Shown one piece after another: positions 50,415-62,416 of a DNA stretch of 64,000 nucleotides. The first letter of the stretch is position 1; each line of letters opens with the position of its first letter. This DNA comes from Pseudomonas sp. ACN8 (GTDB taxonomy: Bacteria > Pseudomonadota > Gammaproteobacteria > Pseudomonadales > Pseudomonadaceae). A model generated the notes under the pieces. The model was not told where the DNA came from, ran no database searches, and worked only from the letters and a program-made list of their open reading frames with translations. Both the position numbers and the translations under genes were made by a program. The stretch covers positions 118,645 through 182,644 of the forward strand of contig NZ_MRCS01000004.1 of assembly GCF_002303925.1 (NCBI RefSeq), in the 5' to 3' direction.

Positions 50415-50980
50415 TGGCGCGGATCAACCTTTTACCCTGGCGCGAAGAGCGGCGTGAAGTTCGCCGCAAGCGTTTCCTGCTGGTCCTGGTGGCGGCAATG
50501 ATGGGCGCGATGGGTGCGGTGCTGGTCGCGAACCAGGTCATCAGCGGTGCCATCGACCGGCAAGTCGCCCGTAACGATTACATAGGCAAGCAAGTCGCCG
50601 TGATCGATGAGCGGATCGCACAGATCAATGATCTCAAGGCGCGCCGTCAGCAACTGGTCGAACGCATGAGCATCATTCAGGAGCTGCAAGGCAATCGCCA
50701 AATCAGCGGGCGAGTATTTGATCAGTTGGCGCGAGCCCTGCCCGACGGCGTGTATTTCACCGAAGTGAAAATGACCGCAAAGACCTTGTCCATCACCGGC
50801 GCCGCGCAATCCAACAACCGTGTTTCAGAGTTGATGCGCAATATCGAGGCATCAGACTGGTTCGATGCGCCGAGCCTGACCGAAGTCAAGGCTACGGCTG
50901 CGGGTCAGGTGGAGCAGGCCAACATCTTCCGGTTGACCGTTCGCCAGGCTCAGCCTGCAGCGCCGGAGGGTGGCAAATGA
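50414..50980 (+). CDS. pilN: type IV pilus inner-membrane protein PilN
   Basis: Bitopic alignment-complex protein, 188 residues. The N-terminal cytoplasmic motif ARINLLPWREERRE docks on PilM. TM is about residues 22-42, followed by a coiled coil (QINDLKARRQQLVERM) and a ferredoxin-like periplasmic domain. The ATG shares a base with the pilM TGA. Confidence 0.96.
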
Positions 50981-51600
50981 GCCTGTCCGAATGGTTCGAA
51001 GGGCTGCGCAAGATCGACATCAATGATCTGGATACCAGCAACGTGGGTTCCTGGCCGCCGGCGATCAAGTTTCTGGTGGCTGGATTGCTCGTGCTTCTGA
51101 TGCTGGCCTTTGGCTATGGCTTTTCCACCCGCGACCTTGTGAGCCAGCTCGACCTCAAGCGCGAGGAAGAGTCGACACTCAAGGAACAGTTCGCCGGCAA
51201 AGCCCGCATGGCGGCGAATCTGGATCTCTACACCCGGCAGTTGAAGGAGATGGAGAACGCCTTCGACGTACTGCTGCGACAATTGCCCAGCGACACCGAA
51301 GTGCCCGGCTTGCTCGAAGACATTACGCGTACGGGGCTGGGCAGCGGCCTGGAGTTCGAAGAGATCAAGCTGTTGCCGGAGGTCGCCCAGCCGTTCTACA
51401 TCGAGCTGCCGATCCAGATCACGGTCACCGGGGACTACCATGACCTGGCCACGTTCGTCAGCGGTGTGGCCGGGTTGCCGCGAATCGTCACCTTGCACGA
51501 TTTCGATCTTGCCCCCGTCAACCCCGAGAGCGCTCCGAAGCTGCGCTTGACCATCCTCGCCAAGACCTACCGCTACAACGACAAGGGACAGCATCAATGA
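50977..51600 (+). CDS. pilO: type IV pilus inner-membrane protein PilO
   Basis: Partner of PilN, 207 residues. TM about residues 28-48 (AIKFLVAGLLVLLMLAFGYG), coiled coil, then a periplasmic ferredoxin-like fold (IELPIQITVTGDYHDLATFVS). It overlaps pilN and pilP by 4 nt each. Confidence 0.96.
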   Translation: MSLSEWFEGLRKIDINDLDTSNVGSWPPAIKFLVAGLLVLLMLAFGYGFSTRDLVSQLDLKREEESTLKEQFAGKARMAANLDLYTRQLKEMENAFDVLLRQLPSDTEVPGLLEDITRTGLGSGLEFEEIKLLPEVAQPFYIELPIQITVTGDYHDLATFVSGVAGLPRIVTLHDFDLAPVNPESAPKLRLTILAKTYRYNDKGQHQ

Positions 51601-52124
51601 GTCCGGCACGTTGTTTTTCGGTGGTGGTGTTGCTGTTTGCCCTGTCCGGTTGTGACGCAGGCGACGACTACACCGGTCTGGATGCGTACATGAACGAAAC
51701 GCGCCTGCATGGGCCGGGGAAGATTGAACCAATGCCGGTCTTCCGGTCTTACCCGGCATTCACTTACAACGCGGCGAATCTGCGCAGCCCGTTCTCGCCG
51801 CAGATCAGCACAGATCTGGCGACCCGTCGGCGGGGCTCGCATAACGTCAAACCCGACCCGGGTCGGGTTAAGCAATACCTCGAAGGCTTCAACATCGAGC
51901 AGTTTGAAATGGTCGGCACCCTTTCCAATGCAACAGGCTCCTATGCCCTGCTGCGCGGGGCGGGTGGGGTGCACCGTCTTAAAGTCGGCGATTACCTGGG
52001 GCGTAACGAAGGAAGGGTCGTTGCGATCAGCGGCTCTCAAGTCGATGTGGTTGAAATTGTCCCTGATGGTCAGGGTGCCTGGCTGGAGCGTCCCCGGACC
52101 ATTTCCTTGAAAGAGCACTCATAG
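51597..52124 (+). CDS. pilP: type IV pilus lipoprotein PilP
   Basis: Inner-membrane lipoprotein linking PilNO to the PilQ secretin, 175 residues. Signal peptide with lipobox LSGC (Cys-19), an extended linker (NLRSPFSPQ) and a C-terminal beta-sandwich HR-type domain (GVHRLKVGDYLGRNEGRVV). Confidence 0.95.
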   Translation: MSPARCFSVVVLLFALSGCDAGDDYTGLDAYMNETRLHGPGKIEPMPVFRSYPAFTYNAANLRSPFSPQISTDLATRRRGSHNVKPDPGRVKQYLEGFNIEQFEMVGTLSNATGSYALLRGAGGVHRLKVGDYLGRNEGRVVAISGSQVDVVEIVPDGQGAWLERPRTISLKEHS

Positions 52125-52137
52125 TGGAACTCCAAAA

Positions 52138-54204
52138 ATGAACAGGATTTTTTCCACCGTCGGCCTTTCGCTATGGATAGCGTTGTTGTCGCCGATGGTA
52201 CAAGCGGCCAATCTCAAGGCGCTGGATGTCGCTGCGCTGCCGGGTGACCGTGTCGAGTTGAAGTTGTCGTTCGATGCGCCGCCCCCGGTGCCCCACGGCT
52301 ACACGACGGATTCGCCGGCCCGGATTGCTCTGGATTTGCCGGGTGTCGCCAGTCGGCTGGCCAGCAAGACTCGCGATCTCGGCAGTGGAAATGCCCGTAG
52401 TGCGACGGTGGTGGAAGCCCGGGACCGTACGCGATTGATCATCAACCTGGCTCAGCCGGCCCCGTATGATTCGCGAATTGAAGGCAACAATTTGCTGGTC
52501 GTTGTCGGGCAGGGAGTCAAACCGTCGTCATCCAGGCCGGCGGCCACAGCAATGCCGGTTCCGGTTCGAGCCGCCACGGCAGGCAAAGCCATTCGGGGTG
52601 TGGATTTCCAGCGGGGAACCCAGGGCGAAGGCAACGTGGTGATCGACTTGTCGGATCCATCGATTGCGCCCGAGATACAAGAGCGCGAGGGCAGGATCAT
52701 CGTCGGATTTGCCAAAACCCGATTGCCCGAGCGATTGCGCGTGCGGCTGGACGTGAAGGATTTCGCCACGCCCGTGCAGTTCGTCAATGCCAGCGCGAGC
52801 GGCGACCGGGCCACCATCAGCATTGAGCCCGGCGGGACGTTCGATTACTCGACCTATCAGACTGACAATAAGCTCACGATCAGCGTTCGCCCGGCGACGG
52901 TCGACGAGCTGCAAAAGCGCAAAGTCGGGCAGCAGGCCTACAGCGGCGAGAAGCTATCGCTGAATTTCCAGGACATCGACGTGCGTTCGGTGCTGCAACT
53001 GATCGCCGATTTCACCAACCTCAATCTGGTGGCCAGCGACACGGTCCAGGGGGGAATTACCCTGCGCCTGCAGAACGTGCCGTGGGATCAGGCGCTGGAC
53101 CTGGTGCTGAAAACCAAGGGGCTGGACAAGCGCAAGGTCGGCAATGTCCTGCTGGTTGCGCCGGCCGATGAAATTGCTGCCCGTGAACGTCAGGAGCTCG
53201 AATCGCAGAAGCAGATTGCCGATCTGGCGCCGTTGCGTCGGGAGCTGTTGCAGGTCAATTACGCCAAGGCGGCGGACATCGCCAAGCTCTTCCAGTCGGT
53301 GACCAGTGCCGAAGCGAAACCCGACGAGCGGGGCTCGATCACCGTCGATGAGCGCACCAACAACATCATTGCCTACCAGACCCAGGACCGGCTGGACGAG
53401 CTGCGCAGAATCGTCACGCAACTGGATATCCCGGTGCGTCAGGTGATGATCGAGGCGCGCATTGTCGAAGCCAATGTCGACTATGACAAAAGCCTCGGGG
53501 TGCGTTGGGGCGGTTCGATACAGAACAAGGGCAACTGGAATACCTCCGGTGTCAGCAACGGACTCAATGGGTCTTCGACCATCGGCACACCCGGCAGCAC
53601 CAGCACCAACTCACCGTTCGTCGACATGGGCGTAGCCAACAATACCTCGGGAATCGGCATCGCGTTCATCACCGATAACGTCTTGCTGGACCTGGAACTG
53701 ACGGCCATGGAGAAAACCGGCAACGGGGAAATCGTCTCGCAGCCCAAGGTGGTCACGTCCGACAAGGAAACCGCGAAAATCCTCAAGGGCACCGAGATTC
53801 CCTACCAGGAAGCCAGTTCCAGCGGCGCGACTTCGGTGTCGTTCAAGGAGGCTTCGCTGTCGCTTGAGGTGACGCCGCAGATCACGCCCGACAACCGGAT
53901 TATCATGGAGGTCAAGGTCACCAAGGACGAACCGGACTTCCTGAACAAGGTCCAGGATGTACCGCCCATCAAGAAAAACGAAGTCAATGCCAAGGTTCTG
54001 GTCAACGATGGCGAGACCATCGTCATTGGCGGCGTTTTCTCAAATACTCAGAGCAAGGTTGTAGATAAGGTGCCATTTCTTGGCGATGTGCCGTATCTTG
54101 GCCGCCTTTTCCGGCGTGATGTGGTTTCGGAGAAAAAATCCGAGCTGTTGGTATTCCTCACTCCGCGTATCATGAATAATCAGGCGATTGCTGTGAGTCA
54201 TTGA
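52138..54204 (+). CDS. pilQ: type IV pilus secretin PilQ
   Basis: Outer-membrane secretin channel, 688 residues. Signal peptide (about residues 1-23), two AMIN peptidoglycan-binding domains, an N0/STN domain ([23 protein letters not shown]), N1/KH domain, then the secretin core with [17 protein letters not shown], a Gly/Ser/Asn/Thr-rich gate loop (about 455-490), and C-terminal [15 protein letters not shown] and [13 protein letters not shown]. Confidence 0.97.
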   Translation: MNRIFSTVGLSLWIALLSPMVQAANLKALDVAALPGDRVELKLSFDAPPPVPHGYTTDSPARIALDLPGVASRLASKTRDLGSGNARSATVVEARDRTRLIINLAQPAPYDSRIEGNNLLVVVGQGVKPSSSRPAATAMPVPVRAATAGKAIRGVDFQRGTQGEGNVVIDLSDPSIAPEIQEREGRIIVGFAKTRLPERLRVRLDVKDFATPVQFVNASASGDRATISIEPGGTFDYSTYQTDNKLTISVRPATVDELQKRKVGQQAYSGEKLSLNFQDIDVRSVLQLIADFTNLNLVASDTVQGGITLRLQNVPWDQALDLVLKTKGLDKRKVGNVLLVAPADEIAARERQELESQKQIADLAPLRRELLQVNYAKAADIAKLFQSVTSAEAKPDERGSITVDERTNNIIAYQTQDRLDELRRIVTQLDIPVRQVMIEARIVEANVDYDKSLGVRWGGSIQNKGNWNTSGVSNGLNGSSTIGTPGSTSTNSPFVDMGVANNTSGIGIAFITDNVLLDLELTAMEKTGNGEIVSQPKVVTSDKETAKILKGTEIPYQEASSSGATSVSFKEASLSLEVTPQITPDNRIIMEVKVTKDEPDFLNKVQDVPPIKKNEVNAKVLVNDGETIVIGGVFSNTQSKVVDKVPFLGDVPYLGRLFRRDVVSEKKSELLVFLTPRIMNNQAIAVSH

Positions 54205-54208
54205 TTCT

Positions 54209-54727
54209 GTGCGAAATTTGATTCTTGTTGGACCGATGGGCGCTGGAAAAAGCACCATCGGCCGGTTGCTGGCCAAAGAGCTGCGCCTGCCATTCAAAGA
54301 TTCCGATAAGGAAATTGAATTGCGCACGGGCGCCAATATCCCTTGGATCTTCGATAAGGAAGGCGAACCGGGCTTTCGTGATCGTGAGCAGGCAATGATT
54401 GCCGAGCTGTGCGATTGCGACGGTGTGGTGCTGGCGACAGGCGGCGGCGCGGTCATGCGCGAAGCCAATCGTCGGGCACTGCATGCCGGTGGGCGAGTGG
54501 TTTATCTGCATGCGTCGGTCGAGCAGCAGGTCGGCCGCACGTCCCGCGACCGCAATCGGCCATTGTTGCGTACCGCCGATCCGGCCAAGACTCTTCGGGA
54601 TCTGCTGGCGATCCGCGATCCGCTTTATCGGGAAATTGCCGACCTGGTGGTCGAAACCGATGAGCGGCCGCCACGAATGGTCGTACTCGACATTCTGGAG
54701 CGTCTGCAGCAGCTGCCACCCCGTTAA
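54209..54727 (+). CDS. aroK: shikimate kinase
   Basis: Phosphorylates shikimate in aromatic amino acid synthesis, 172 residues. Walker [10 protein letters not shown], shikimate-binding DSDKEIE, GGGAV, and lid [11 protein letters not shown] start 54209 is 4 nt after the pilQ stop; aroK-aroB after pilMNOPQ is a widely conserved order. Confidence 0.97.
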   Translation: MRNLILVGPMGAGKSTIGRLLAKELRLPFKDSDKEIELRTGANIPWIFDKEGEPGFRDREQAMIAELCDCDGVVLATGGGAVMREANRRALHAGGRVVYLHASVEQQVGRTSRDRNRPLLRTADPAKTLRDLLAIRDPLYREIADLVVETDERPPRMVVLDILERLQQLPPR

Positions 54728-54878
54728 AGCGCCGCGCGAAATGCGCTATCCTCGGCGTCCCGCCATGACCGAACAAGGTTGTGGCGGATGGCTACCGAAC
54801 GGCGTCACACCAGCAGAGGCCGTGGATATTCGTTAACTCAGGGCGGAACGCCTGATTCCATCTTCACTGTGGGGACAC

Positions 54879-55979
54879 ATGCAGACACTCAAGGTCGATC
54901 TAGGCGAGCGCAGCTACCCGATTCATATTGGCGAAGGTTTGTTGGATCAGCCCGAGTTGCTGGCCCCGCACATTCGCGGACGGCAAGTAGCGATCATCTC
55001 CAACGAGACTGTTGCGCCACTCTATCTCGAACGTCTGACCCGCAGCCTGGCGCAGTTCTCGGTGATTTCCGTGGTACTGCCCGACGGCGAAGCCTTCAAG
55101 ACCTGGGAAACCCTGCAGTTGATTTTCGACGGTCTGCTGACCGCCCGGCATGACCGCCGCACCACGGTAATCGCCCTTGGCGGCGGTGTGATCGGTGACA
55201 TGGCCGGCTTTGCCGCCGCCTGTTACCAGCGCGGCGTCGATTTCATCCAGGTTCCGACCACGCTGCTGTCCCAGGTCGACTCCTCGGTCGGCGGCAAGAC
55301 CGGGATCAACCATCCGCTGGGCAAGAACATGGTCGGCGCCTTCTATCAGCCGAACGTGGTGCTGATCGATACCGCCAGCCTCAATACCCTGCCGGCCCGC
55401 GAACTGTCCGCCGGCCTCGCCGAAGTCATCAAGTACGGGTTGATCTGTGATGAGCCGTTCCTGACCTGGCTCGAAGACAACGTTGACCGCCTGCGCAATC
55501 TGGACCAGCAAGCCCTGACCTATGCCATCGAGCGCTCCTGCGCGGCGAAGGCGGCGGTAGTCGGTGCCGATGAGAAAGAGACGGGCGTTCGTGCCACCCT
55601 GAACCTGGGCCACACCTTTGGCCACGCCATCGAAACCCACATGGGCTATGGTGTATGGCTTCATGGTGAGGCAGTGGCTGCTGGCACGGTAATGGCGCTG
55701 GAAATGTCCACGCGACTGGGCTGGATCAGCGAGCAGGAGCGTGATCGCGGCATTCGTCTGTTCCAGCGGGCGGGGCTGCCGGTCATTCCGCCGCAAGAGA
55801 TGACAGAAGCCGATTTCCTCGAACACATGTCCATTGATAAAAAAGTGATCGACGGTCGTTTGCGCCTGGTGCTGCTGCGCCACATGGGCGAAGCGGTGGT
55901 GACCGACGATTATCCGAAAGAGGTTCTACAGGCCACGCTGGGGGCAGACTACCGCGCCCTGGCTCAGCTTAAAGGTTAA
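54879..55979 (+). CDS. aroB: 3-dehydroquinate synthase
   Basis: Second enzyme of the shikimate pathway, NAD- and Zn-dependent; 366 residues. NAD-site [36 protein letters not shown], metal ligands including [11 protein letters not shown] and HGEAVA. Follows aroK after 151 nt that hold a GGGG ribosome-binding region and no other gene. Confidence 0.98.
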   Translation: MQTLKVDLGERSYPIHIGEGLLDQPELLAPHIRGRQVAIISNETVAPLYLERLTRSLAQFSVISVVLPDGEAFKTWETLQLIFDGLLTARHDRRTTVIALGGGVIGDMAGFAAACYQRGVDFIQVPTTLLSQVDSSVGGKTGINHPLGKNMVGAFYQPNVVLIDTASLNTLPARELSAGLAEVIKYGLICDEPFLTWLEDNVDRLRNLDQQALTYAIERSCAAKAAVVGADEKETGVRATLNLGHTFGHAIETHMGYGVWLHGEAVAAGTVMALEMSTRLGWISEQERDRGIRLFQRAGLPVIPPQEMTEADFLEHMSIDKKVIDGRLRLVLLRHMGEAVVTDDYPKEVLQATLGADYRALAQLKG

Positions 55980-55989
55980 TAAGAACACG

Positions 55990-57597
55990 ATGACTAGTTT
56001 GCATGCCGACGAGGCTTTCCTCGGCCATTACCAGTTGAGTCATGACCCTTTTGCTCCACGGGTGCCTGGCTTCAAATTTTTCCCGGCCCAGCGCAAACCC
56101 GTGCTGGGACAACTGCATCACCTGGCCCGCTACAGCCAGTTGCTGCTGGTAGTCACTGGCCCCGAAGGCAGTGGCAAGACCCTGTTGCGTCAGGCCCTGG
56201 TCGCCAGCACCAACAAGCAATCGGTGCAAAGCGTGGTGGTTTCTGCCCGCGGCGCCGGCGATGCGGCCGGTGTGCTGCGCCAGGTTGCCCAGGCGCTGAG
56301 CGTCGGCCAGGCTGATGCCGACGCGATTCTGGCCCAGGTGGTGCAGCTTGCCCTGACCGGGCAAGAAGTCTATCTGCTGGTCGATGACGCCGAACAACTC
56401 GACGAGTCCGCCCTTGAGGCTCTGATGGTCCTGGCTGCCGGCGCGCCTGAAGGCCGTCCGCATGTGTTCCTGTTCGGTGAGACCTCGCTGATCGGTCAGC
56501 TTGAGGCTTTGCATCTCGAGGAAGAGCGTTTCCACGTCATCGAGTTGCAACCCTACACCGAAGAAGAAACCCGCGAATATCTGGAGCAGCGGCTCGAAGG
56601 CGCGGGTCGCGGTATCGAACTTTTCACCGCGGATCAGATCTCTGATATTCACGAAAGCTCCGAAGGCTGGCCTGGAAGCATCAATCAGGTCGCCCGCGAT
56701 GCAATGATCGAAGCCATGATCGCCAGCCGCTCAGCGGTCAAGCGTCCAAAAATGGGGTTCAATATGCCGAAGAAACACGTATTGGCGATTTCCGCCGTGG
56801 TCGTGGTCGCGGTAGCTGCCGCCTGGTTGATTCCGGGTCGCAACAAGGCACCGACCACCGGTGCTCCGGCCAATGAACAGGCACAACTGCCGCTTGGCCA
56901 GGGCCAGCCAACCGCGAATGGCGGTGCACCGGCCGTCGAATTCGCCGGCAACACTCAGCCGATGCCATTGCCGTTGGTCGGTAACTCGCAACCGGTCATG
57001 CGCGCCCCGCTGGCTGAAGCCGCGGGCGGCATCACCGAAGGCGATGACGGCGTTCCGGTCGAAGGCTCCAGCGCCACACCGCCGACGGTGACCACCACTG
57101 CACCGCCTGCAGGCGTTCCTGCCGGTCCTGCGCCGACACCGACACCGACACCGACACCAGCGGCCAAACCGACGCCTGCGCCGACCCAGGTCGCCACCGC
57201 CAAGCCAGCGCCTGCTCCTGTGACAAAGCCTGCTCCAGCGCCAGCCAAGCCAGTCGTTGCGGCGGCGGCCAAGCCTGCCGAGAAACCGGCTCCGGTGGCC
57301 AAGGCCGCTGGCGGTACCTGGTACGCCGGCCAGGCACCGGGCAACTACGTGGTGCAGATCCTCGGCACCAGCTCCGAAACCGCCGCGCAAAGCTTCGTCA
57401 AGGAGCAGGGCGGCGAGTACCGTTATTTCAAGAAAGTCCTCAATGGCAAGCCGCTCTACGTGATCACCTACGGCAACTTCGCCAATCGTGATGCAGCCGT
57501 TTCCGCCATCAAGGCCTTGCCAGCGAAGGTTCAGGCTGGTAAACCTTGGCCTCGCACTGTCGCCAGCGTCCAACAGGAACTGGCAACAACTCGCTGA
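55990..57597 (+). CDS. damX: DamX-like AAA/SPOR cell-division protein
   Basis: 535 residues. N-terminal ExeA-like AAA ATPase (Walker A GPEGSGKTLLRQ, Walker B LLVDDAEQLDE), one TM (about residues 260-280, LAISAVVVVAVAAAWLIPG), a Pro/Ala/Thr/Lys-rich periplasmic linker with a PT repeat, and a C-terminal SPOR domain (YVVQILGTSSETAAQSFVKE). SPOR directs it to division septa. In E. coli the gene also lies beside aroKB. The cytoplasmic ATPase is much larger than in E. coli DamX. Confidence 0.9.
   Translation: MTSLHADEAFLGHYQLSHDPFAPRVPGFKFFPAQRKPVLGQLHHLARYSQLLLVVTGPEGSGKTLLRQALVASTNKQSVQSVVVSARGAGDAAGVLRQVAQALSVGQADADAILAQVVQLALTGQEVYLLVDDAEQLDESALEALMVLAAGAPEGRPHVFLFGETSLIGQLEALHLEEERFHVIELQPYTEEETREYLEQRLEGAGRGIELFTADQISDIHESSEGWPGSINQVARDAMIEAMIASRSAVKRPKMGFNMPKKHVLAISAVVVVAVAAAWLIPGRNKAPTTGAPANEQAQLPLGQGQPTANGGAPAVEFAGNTQPMPLPLVGNSQPVMRAPLAEAAGGITEGDDGVPVEGSSATPPTVTTTAPPAGVPAGPAPTPTPTPTPAAKPTPAPTQVATAKPAPAPVTKPAPAPAKPVVAAAAKPAEKPAPVAKAAGGTWYAGQAPGNYVVQILGTSSETAAQSFVKEQGGEYRYFKKVLNGKPLYVITYGNFANRDAAVSAIKALPAKVQAGKPWPRTVASVQQELATTR
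57133..57156 (+). repeat. CCGACA hexanucleotide repeat in damX
   Basis: Four exact tandem CCGACA units (with partial flanking copies) encode Pro-Thr repeats in the linker. In-frame slippage would alter linker length only. Confidence 0.85.
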
Positions 57598-57603
57598 AGA
57601 TTC

Positions 57604-57624
57604 GGCGGCCTTACCCAGGCCGCC
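57604..57624 (+). terminator. hairpin after damX
   Basis: GGCGGCCT and AGGCCGCC, 8-bp perfect stem, 5-nt loop, 6 nt after the stop. The following bases TCTCC are only weakly T-rich, so termination may be partial. Confidence 0.5.
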
Positions 57625-57809
57625 TCTCCAAGCACCTCAAAATTTCTACAAGTGCGCGCCGCCCTTCGGGCTGCGTGCCTTGTGGTGTCTGCGTCACAGT
57701 AGTCTTTGAGTCGTTGCGGTCAGAATTAAAAAAAGTTTTGACTAGCACAGCAGATCGCTTTAAACCTTTCACAAATGCGACATAGATTTGCGACATTTCG
57801 TCGTCAAAT

Positions 57810-57838
57810 TTGTGAGCCTCTGTGTCGGTGTGTACAAT
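57810..57838 (+). promoter_or_regulatory. candidate sigma-70 promoter of gltBD
   Basis: TTGTGA, 17 nt, TACAAT, with a TG one base before the -10. Start near 57845 gives a leader of about 100 nt. Confidence 0.6.
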
Positions 57839-57911
57839 GACCTCCCTTTTGCCCCCGCAAAGCTGGCGTACGTTCGGCGCGGATGGTAAGTGGTTGAATT
57901 GAAAAGAAATT

Positions 57912-57928
57912 TGCCTCGATAAGAGGCA
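57912..57928 (+). promoter_or_regulatory. hairpin before the gltB ribosome-binding site
   Basis: TGCCTC-GATAA-GAGGCA, 6-bp stem ending 7 nt before the GAGAA ribosome-binding site. It could affect translation initiation; no regulator is evident. Confidence 0.4.
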
Positions 57929-57947
57929 GCCTGGTGAGAAAGTGTCT

Positions 57948-60900
57948 ATGAAAGCAGGTCTGTACCAACCAGATGAATTCAAGGATAACTGCGGTTTCGG
58001 CCTGATTGCTCATATGCAGGGCGAGCCCAGTCATACCCTTTTGCAAACGGCCATCGAGGCCCTGACCTGCATGACCCACCGCGGTGGGATTAATGCCGAC
58101 GGCAAGACCGGTGACGGTTGCGGTCTGCTGATTCAAAAGCCGGACGTGTTCCTGCGAGCCATCGCCCAGGAAACCTTCGGCGTCGAAATGCCCAAGCAAT
58201 ACGCTGTGGGCATGGTCTTCTTCAACCAGGACCCGGTCAAAGCCGAAGCCGCTCGCGAGAACATGAACCGCGAGATCCTGGCCGCCGGTCTGCAACTGGT
58301 CGGCTGGCGCAAAGTGCCGATCGACACCAGCGTCCTCGGCCGCCTGGCCCTTGAGCGTCTGCCGCAGATCGAGCAGGTGTTCATCGGCGGTGAAGGCCTG
58401 AGCGATCAGGACATGGCCGTCAAGCTGTTCACCTCCCGTCGTCGCTCGTCCGTGGCAAACGCCGCCGACACCGACCACTACGTGTGCAGCTTTTCCCACA
58501 AGACCATCATTTACAAAGGCCTGATGATGCCGGCGGATTTGACCGCCTTCTATCCGGACCTGAGCGATGAGCGCCTGCAAACCTCGATTTGCGTGTTCCA
58601 CCAGCGCTTCTCCACCAACACCCTGCCGAAATGGCCGCTGGCTCAACCGTTCCGCTTCCTGGCGCACAACGGCGAGATCAACACCATCACCGGCAACCGC
58701 AACTGGGCCGTGGCCCGTCGCACCAAGTTCACCAACGATCTGATGGATCTGGAAGAGCTCGGCCCGCTGGTCAACCGCGTGGGTTCCGACTCCTCGAGCA
58801 TGGACAACATGCTGGAGCTGATGGTCACCGGTGGCATCGACCTGTTCCGTGGCGTGCGGATGATCATTCCGCCAGCGTGGCAGAACGTCGAAACCATGGA
58901 CCCGGATCTGCGTGCGTTCTACGAATACAACTCGATGCACATGGAACCGTGGGACGGCCCGGCTGGCGTGGTAATGACTGACGGTCGTTACGCGGTGTGC
59001 CTGCTCGACCGTAACGGTCTGCGTCCGGCGCGTTGGGTGACCACCAAGAACGGCTTCATCACCCTGGCTTCGGAAATCGGTGTCTGGAACTACCAGCCTG
59101 AAGACGTGATCGCCAAGGGCCGTGTGGGGCCGGGCCAGATCTTTGCCGTGGACACCGAAACCGGTCAGATCCTCGACACCGACGCGATCGACAACCGCCT
59201 GAAGTCCCGTCATCCGTACAAGCAATGGCTGCGCAAGAATGCCCTGCGCATCCAGGCGACCATGGAAGACAACGACCACGGTTCGGCGTTCTACGACGTC
59301 GATCAGCTCAAGCAGTACATGAAGATGTACCAGGTCACGTTCGAAGAGCGCGACCAGGTGCTGCGTCCGCTCGGCGAGCAGGGCTACGAAGCCGTGGGCT
59401 CGATGGGCGACGATACGCCGATGGCCGTGCTGTCCCAGCGCGTGCGCACGCCGTACGATTATTTCCGCCAGCAGTTCGCGCAGGTCACCAACCCGCCGAT
59501 CGACCCGCTGCGTGAAGCCATCGTCATGTCGCTGGAGATCTGCCTCGGAGCCGAGCGCAATATCTTCCAGGAGTCGCCGGAACACGCTTCGCGCGTAATC
59601 CTCAGCTCGCCGGTCATTTCCCCGGCCAAGTGGCGCTCGCTGATGAACCTCGATCGTCCGGGCTTCGAGCGCGCGATCATCGATCTGAACTACGACGAAA
59701 GCGTCGGCCTGGAAGCTGCGATCCGCAACGTGGCCGATCAGGCTGAAGAAGCCGTGCGCTCGGGCCGTACCCAGGTTGTGCTGAGCGACCGTCACATTGC
59801 CCCGGGCAAGTTGCCGATCCACGCTTCCCTGGCCACCGGCGCGGTGCATCACCGCCTGACCGAAAAAGGCCTGCGTTGCGACTCCAACATCCTGGTGGAA
59901 ACCGCGACCGCTCGCGATCCGCATCACTTCGCTGTGTTGATCGGTTTCGGCGCCTCTGCCGTTTACCCATTCCTGGCTTATGAAGTGCTGGGCGACCTGA
60001 TCCGTACCGGTGAAGTACTGGGCGACCTCTATGAGGTGTTCAAGAACTACCGTAAAGGCATCACCAAGGGCCTGCTGAAGATCCTGTCGAAGATGGGGAT
60101 CTCGACCATCACTTCGTACCGCGGTGCGCAGTTGTTCGAAGCCATCGGCCTGTCCGAGGAAGTCTGCAACCTGAGCTTCCGTGGCGTGCCGAGCCGCATC
60201 AAGGGTGCGCGTTTCGTCGACATCGAAGCCGAGCAGAAAGCCTTGGCCACCGAAGCCTGGAGTCCGCGCAAGCCGATCCAGCAAGGCGGCCTGCTGAAGT
60301 TCGTCCACGGTGGCGAGTACCACGCCTACAACCCGGACGTGGTCAGCACCCTGCAGGCCGCAGTGCAGCAGGGCGACTACAGCAAGTTCAAGGAATACAC
60401 GTCGCTGGTGGACAACCGCCCGGTGTCGATGATCCGCGACCTGCTGAAAGTCAAAACTCTCGACACTCCATTGGACATCAGCGAGATCGAACCACTGGAA
60501 TCGGTGCTCAAACGCTTCGATTCCGCCGGCATCTCCCTGGGTGCCCTGTCGCCGGAAGCTCACGAAGCCCTGGCCGAAGCCATGAACCGACTCGGTGCGC
60601 GTTCCAACTCCGGTGAAGGTGGCGAAGACCCGGCGCGCTACGGCACCATCAAGAGCTCGAAAATCAAGCAAGTGGCGACCGGTCGTTTCGGTGTAACCCC
60701 GGAATACCTGGTCAACGCTGAAGTGCTGCAGATCAAGGTCGCCCAGGGCGCCAAGCCCGGCGAAGGTGGTCAGCTGCCAGGCGGCAAGGTCAACGGTCTG
60801 ATCGCCAAGCTGCGCTATGCAGTGCCGGGCGTGACCCTGATTTCGCCACCGCCGCACCACGACATCTACTCGATCGAAGACTTGTCGCAGCTTATTTTCG

Positions 60901-62393
60901 ACCTGAAACAGGTCAACCCGAAGGCACTGGTCTCGGTGAAGCTGGTAGCGGAAGCGGGCGTCGGCACCATCGCCGCCGGTGTGGCCAAGGCCTACGCGGA
61001 CCTGATCACCATCTCCGGCTACGACGGCGGCACTGGTGCATCGCCGCTGACCTCGATCAAATACGCGGGCGCTCCGTGGGAACTCGGCCTGGCCGAAACC
61101 CACCAGACCCTGCGCGGCAACGACCTGCGCGGCAAAGTCCGGGTCCAGACCGACGGCGGCCTGAAAACCGGCCTCGACGTAATCAAGGCAGCCATCCTCG
61201 GCGCTGAAAGCTTCGGCTTCGGCACCGCGCCAATGATCGCCCTGGGTTGCAAATACCTGCGCATCTGCCACCTGAACAACTGCGCCACCGGCGTTGCGAC
61301 CCAGAACGAGAAGCTGCGCAAGGATCACTACATCGGTACCGTCGACATGGTGGTGAACTTCTTCACCTACGTCGCCACCGAGACCCGTGAGTGGCTGGCC
61401 AAGCTGGGCGTGCGCTCCCTCGAAGAGCTGATCGGGCGTACCGATCTGCTGGAAATCCTCGAAGGCCAGACCGCCAAGCAGCATCACCTGGACCTGACCC
61501 CGTTGCTGGGCAGCGACCACGTGCCGGCGGACAAGCCGCAGTTCTGTGGTGTTGAGCGCAACCCGCCGTTCGACAAGGGCCTGCTGGCCGAGAAAATGGT
61601 CGACCTGGCCACCTCGGCGATCAACGACCTGAGCGGCGCCGAGTTCGCTCTGGATATCTGCAACTGCGACCGTTCCATCGGCGCACGGATCTCCGGCGAA
61701 ATCGCGCGCAAGCACGGCAACCAGGGCATGGCCAACGCACCGATCACCTTCCGCTTCAAGGGTACGGCTGGGCAGAGCTTCGGCGTATGGAACGCTGGCG
61801 GTCTGAACATGTACCTGGAAGGCGACGCCAACGACTACGTCGGCAAGGGCATGACCGGCGGCAAGCTGGTGATCGTGCCGCCCAAGGGCAGCGTCTACCG
61901 CACCCAGGACAGTGCCATCATCGGCAACACCTGCCTGTACGGCGCCACTGGCGGCAAGCTGTTCGCCGCTGGCACCGCGGGCGAGCGTTTCGCCGTGCGT
62001 AACTCCGGTGCCCACACCGTCGTGGAAGGCACTGGCGATCACTGCTGCGAGTACATGACCGGTGGTTTTGTCTGCGTATTGGGCAAGACCGGTTACAACT
62101 TCGGCTCTGGCATGACCGGCGGTTTCGCCTACGTGCTCGACCAGGACAACACCTTCGTTGACCGGGTCAACCACGAACTGGTGGAAATCCAGCGGATCAG
62201 CGGCGAGGCGATGGAAGCCTACCGCAGCCACCTGCAACGCGTGCTGAACGAGTACGTCGAGGAAACCGACAGCGAATGGGGTCGTGAACTCGCCGAGAAC
62301 CTCGATGATTACGTGCGTCGTTTCTGGCTGGTCAAGCCCAAGGCTGCCAACCTGAAGTCGTTGCTTTCCAGCACCCGTGCCAACCCGCAGTGA
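57948..62393 (+). CDS. gltB: glutamate synthase large subunit
   Basis: NADPH-dependent GOGAT alpha subunit, 1481 residues: glutamine amidotransferase releasing ammonia, channelled to 2-oxoglutarate. The N-terminal nucleophile is Cys-15 in KDNCGFG, so a 14-residue propeptide should be removed. A central domain and FMN-binding synthase domain follow with [13 protein letters not shown] and [11 protein letters not shown]. The 3Fe-4S ligands are in [12 protein letters not shown] (Cx5Cx4C). A C-terminal beta-helix ([20 protein letters not shown]) ends it. ATG 57948 follows GAGAA at 7 nt; a GTG two codons earlier is too close. Confidence 0.98.
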   Translation: MKAGLYQPDEFKDNCGFGLIAHMQGEPSHTLLQTAIEALTCMTHRGGINADGKTGDGCGLLIQKPDVFLRAIAQETFGVEMPKQYAVGMVFFNQDPVKAEAARENMNREILAAGLQLVGWRKVPIDTSVLGRLALERLPQIEQVFIGGEGLSDQDMAVKLFTSRRRSSVANAADTDHYVCSFSHKTIIYKGLMMPADLTAFYPDLSDERLQTSICVFHQRFSTNTLPKWPLAQPFRFLAHNGEINTITGNRNWAVARRTKFTNDLMDLEELGPLVNRVGSDSSSMDNMLELMVTGGIDLFRGVRMIIPPAWQNVETMDPDLRAFYEYNSMHMEPWDGPAGVVMTDGRYAVCLLDRNGLRPARWVTTKNGFITLASEIGVWNYQPEDVIAKGRVGPGQIFAVDTETGQILDTDAIDNRLKSRHPYKQWLRKNALRIQATMEDNDHGSAFYDVDQLKQYMKMYQVTFEERDQVLRPLGEQGYEAVGSMGDDTPMAVLSQRVRTPYDYFRQQFAQVTNPPIDPLREAIVMSLEICLGAERNIFQESPEHASRVILSSPVISPAKWRSLMNLDRPGFERAIIDLNYDESVGLEAAIRNVADQAEEAVRSGRTQVVLSDRHIAPGKLPIHASLATGAVHHRLTEKGLRCDSNILVETATARDPHHFAVLIGFGASAVYPFLAYEVLGDLIRTGEVLGDLYEVFKNYRKGITKGLLKILSKMGISTITSYRGAQLFEAIGLSEEVCNLSFRGVPSRIKGARFVDIEAEQKALATEAWSPRKPIQQGGLLKFVHGGEYHAYNPDVVSTLQAAVQQGDYSKFKEYTSLVDNRPVSMIRDLLKVKTLDTPLDISEIEPLESVLKRFDSAGISLGALSPEAHEALAEAMNRLGARSNSGEGGEDPARYGTIKSSKIKQVATGRFGVTPEYLVNAEVLQIKVAQGAKPGEGGQLPGGKVNGLIAKLRYAVPGVTLISPPPHHDIYSIEDLSQLIFDLKQVNPKALVSVKLVAEAGVGTIAAGVAKAYADLITISGYDGGTGASPLTSIKYAGAPWELGLAETHQTLRGNDLRGKVRVQTDGGLKTGLDVIKAAILGAESFGFGTAPMIALGCKYLRICHLNNCATGVATQNEKLRKDHYIGTVDMVVNFFTYVATETREWLAKLGVRSLEELIGRTDLLEILEGQTAKQHHLDLTPLLGSDHVPADKPQFCGVERNPPFDKGLLAEKMVDLATSAINDLSGAEFALDICNCDRSIGARISGEIARKHGNQGMANAPITFRFKGTAGQSFGVWNAGGLNMYLEGDANDYVGKGMTGGKLVIVPPKGSVYRTQDSAIIGNTCLYGATGGKLFAAGTAGERFAVRNSGAHTVVEGTGDHCCEYMTGGFVCVLGKTGYNFGSGMTGGFAYVLDQDNTFVDRVNHELVEIQRISGEAMEAYRSHLQRVLNEYVEETDSEWGRELAENLDDYVRRFWLVKPKAANLKSLLSSTRANPQ

Positions 62394-62416
62394 TATGCGC
62401 CTGAAGAGTTTGATGA

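Larger units (their letters stand above)
57598..57947 (+). promoter_or_regulatory. gltB upstream region, 350 nt without a gene
   Basis: It holds, in order, a GGCGGCCT/AGGCCGCC hairpin (57604-57624) just after damX with no T-run; an AT-rich stretch with TTGACT near 57740; a TTGTGA-N17-TACAAT promoter (57810-57838); and a small hairpin TGCCTC-GATAA-GAGGCA (57912-57928) just before the ribosome-binding site. No coding region is supported. Confidence 0.6.

Noticed and set aside
57804..62237. A 1477-codon open frame on the minus strand across all of gltB
   Set aside because: It mirrors the gltB codon pattern: GC-rich third positions leave the antisense frame free of stops. The translation has no recognisable domain, and gltB is fully conserved on the plus strand.
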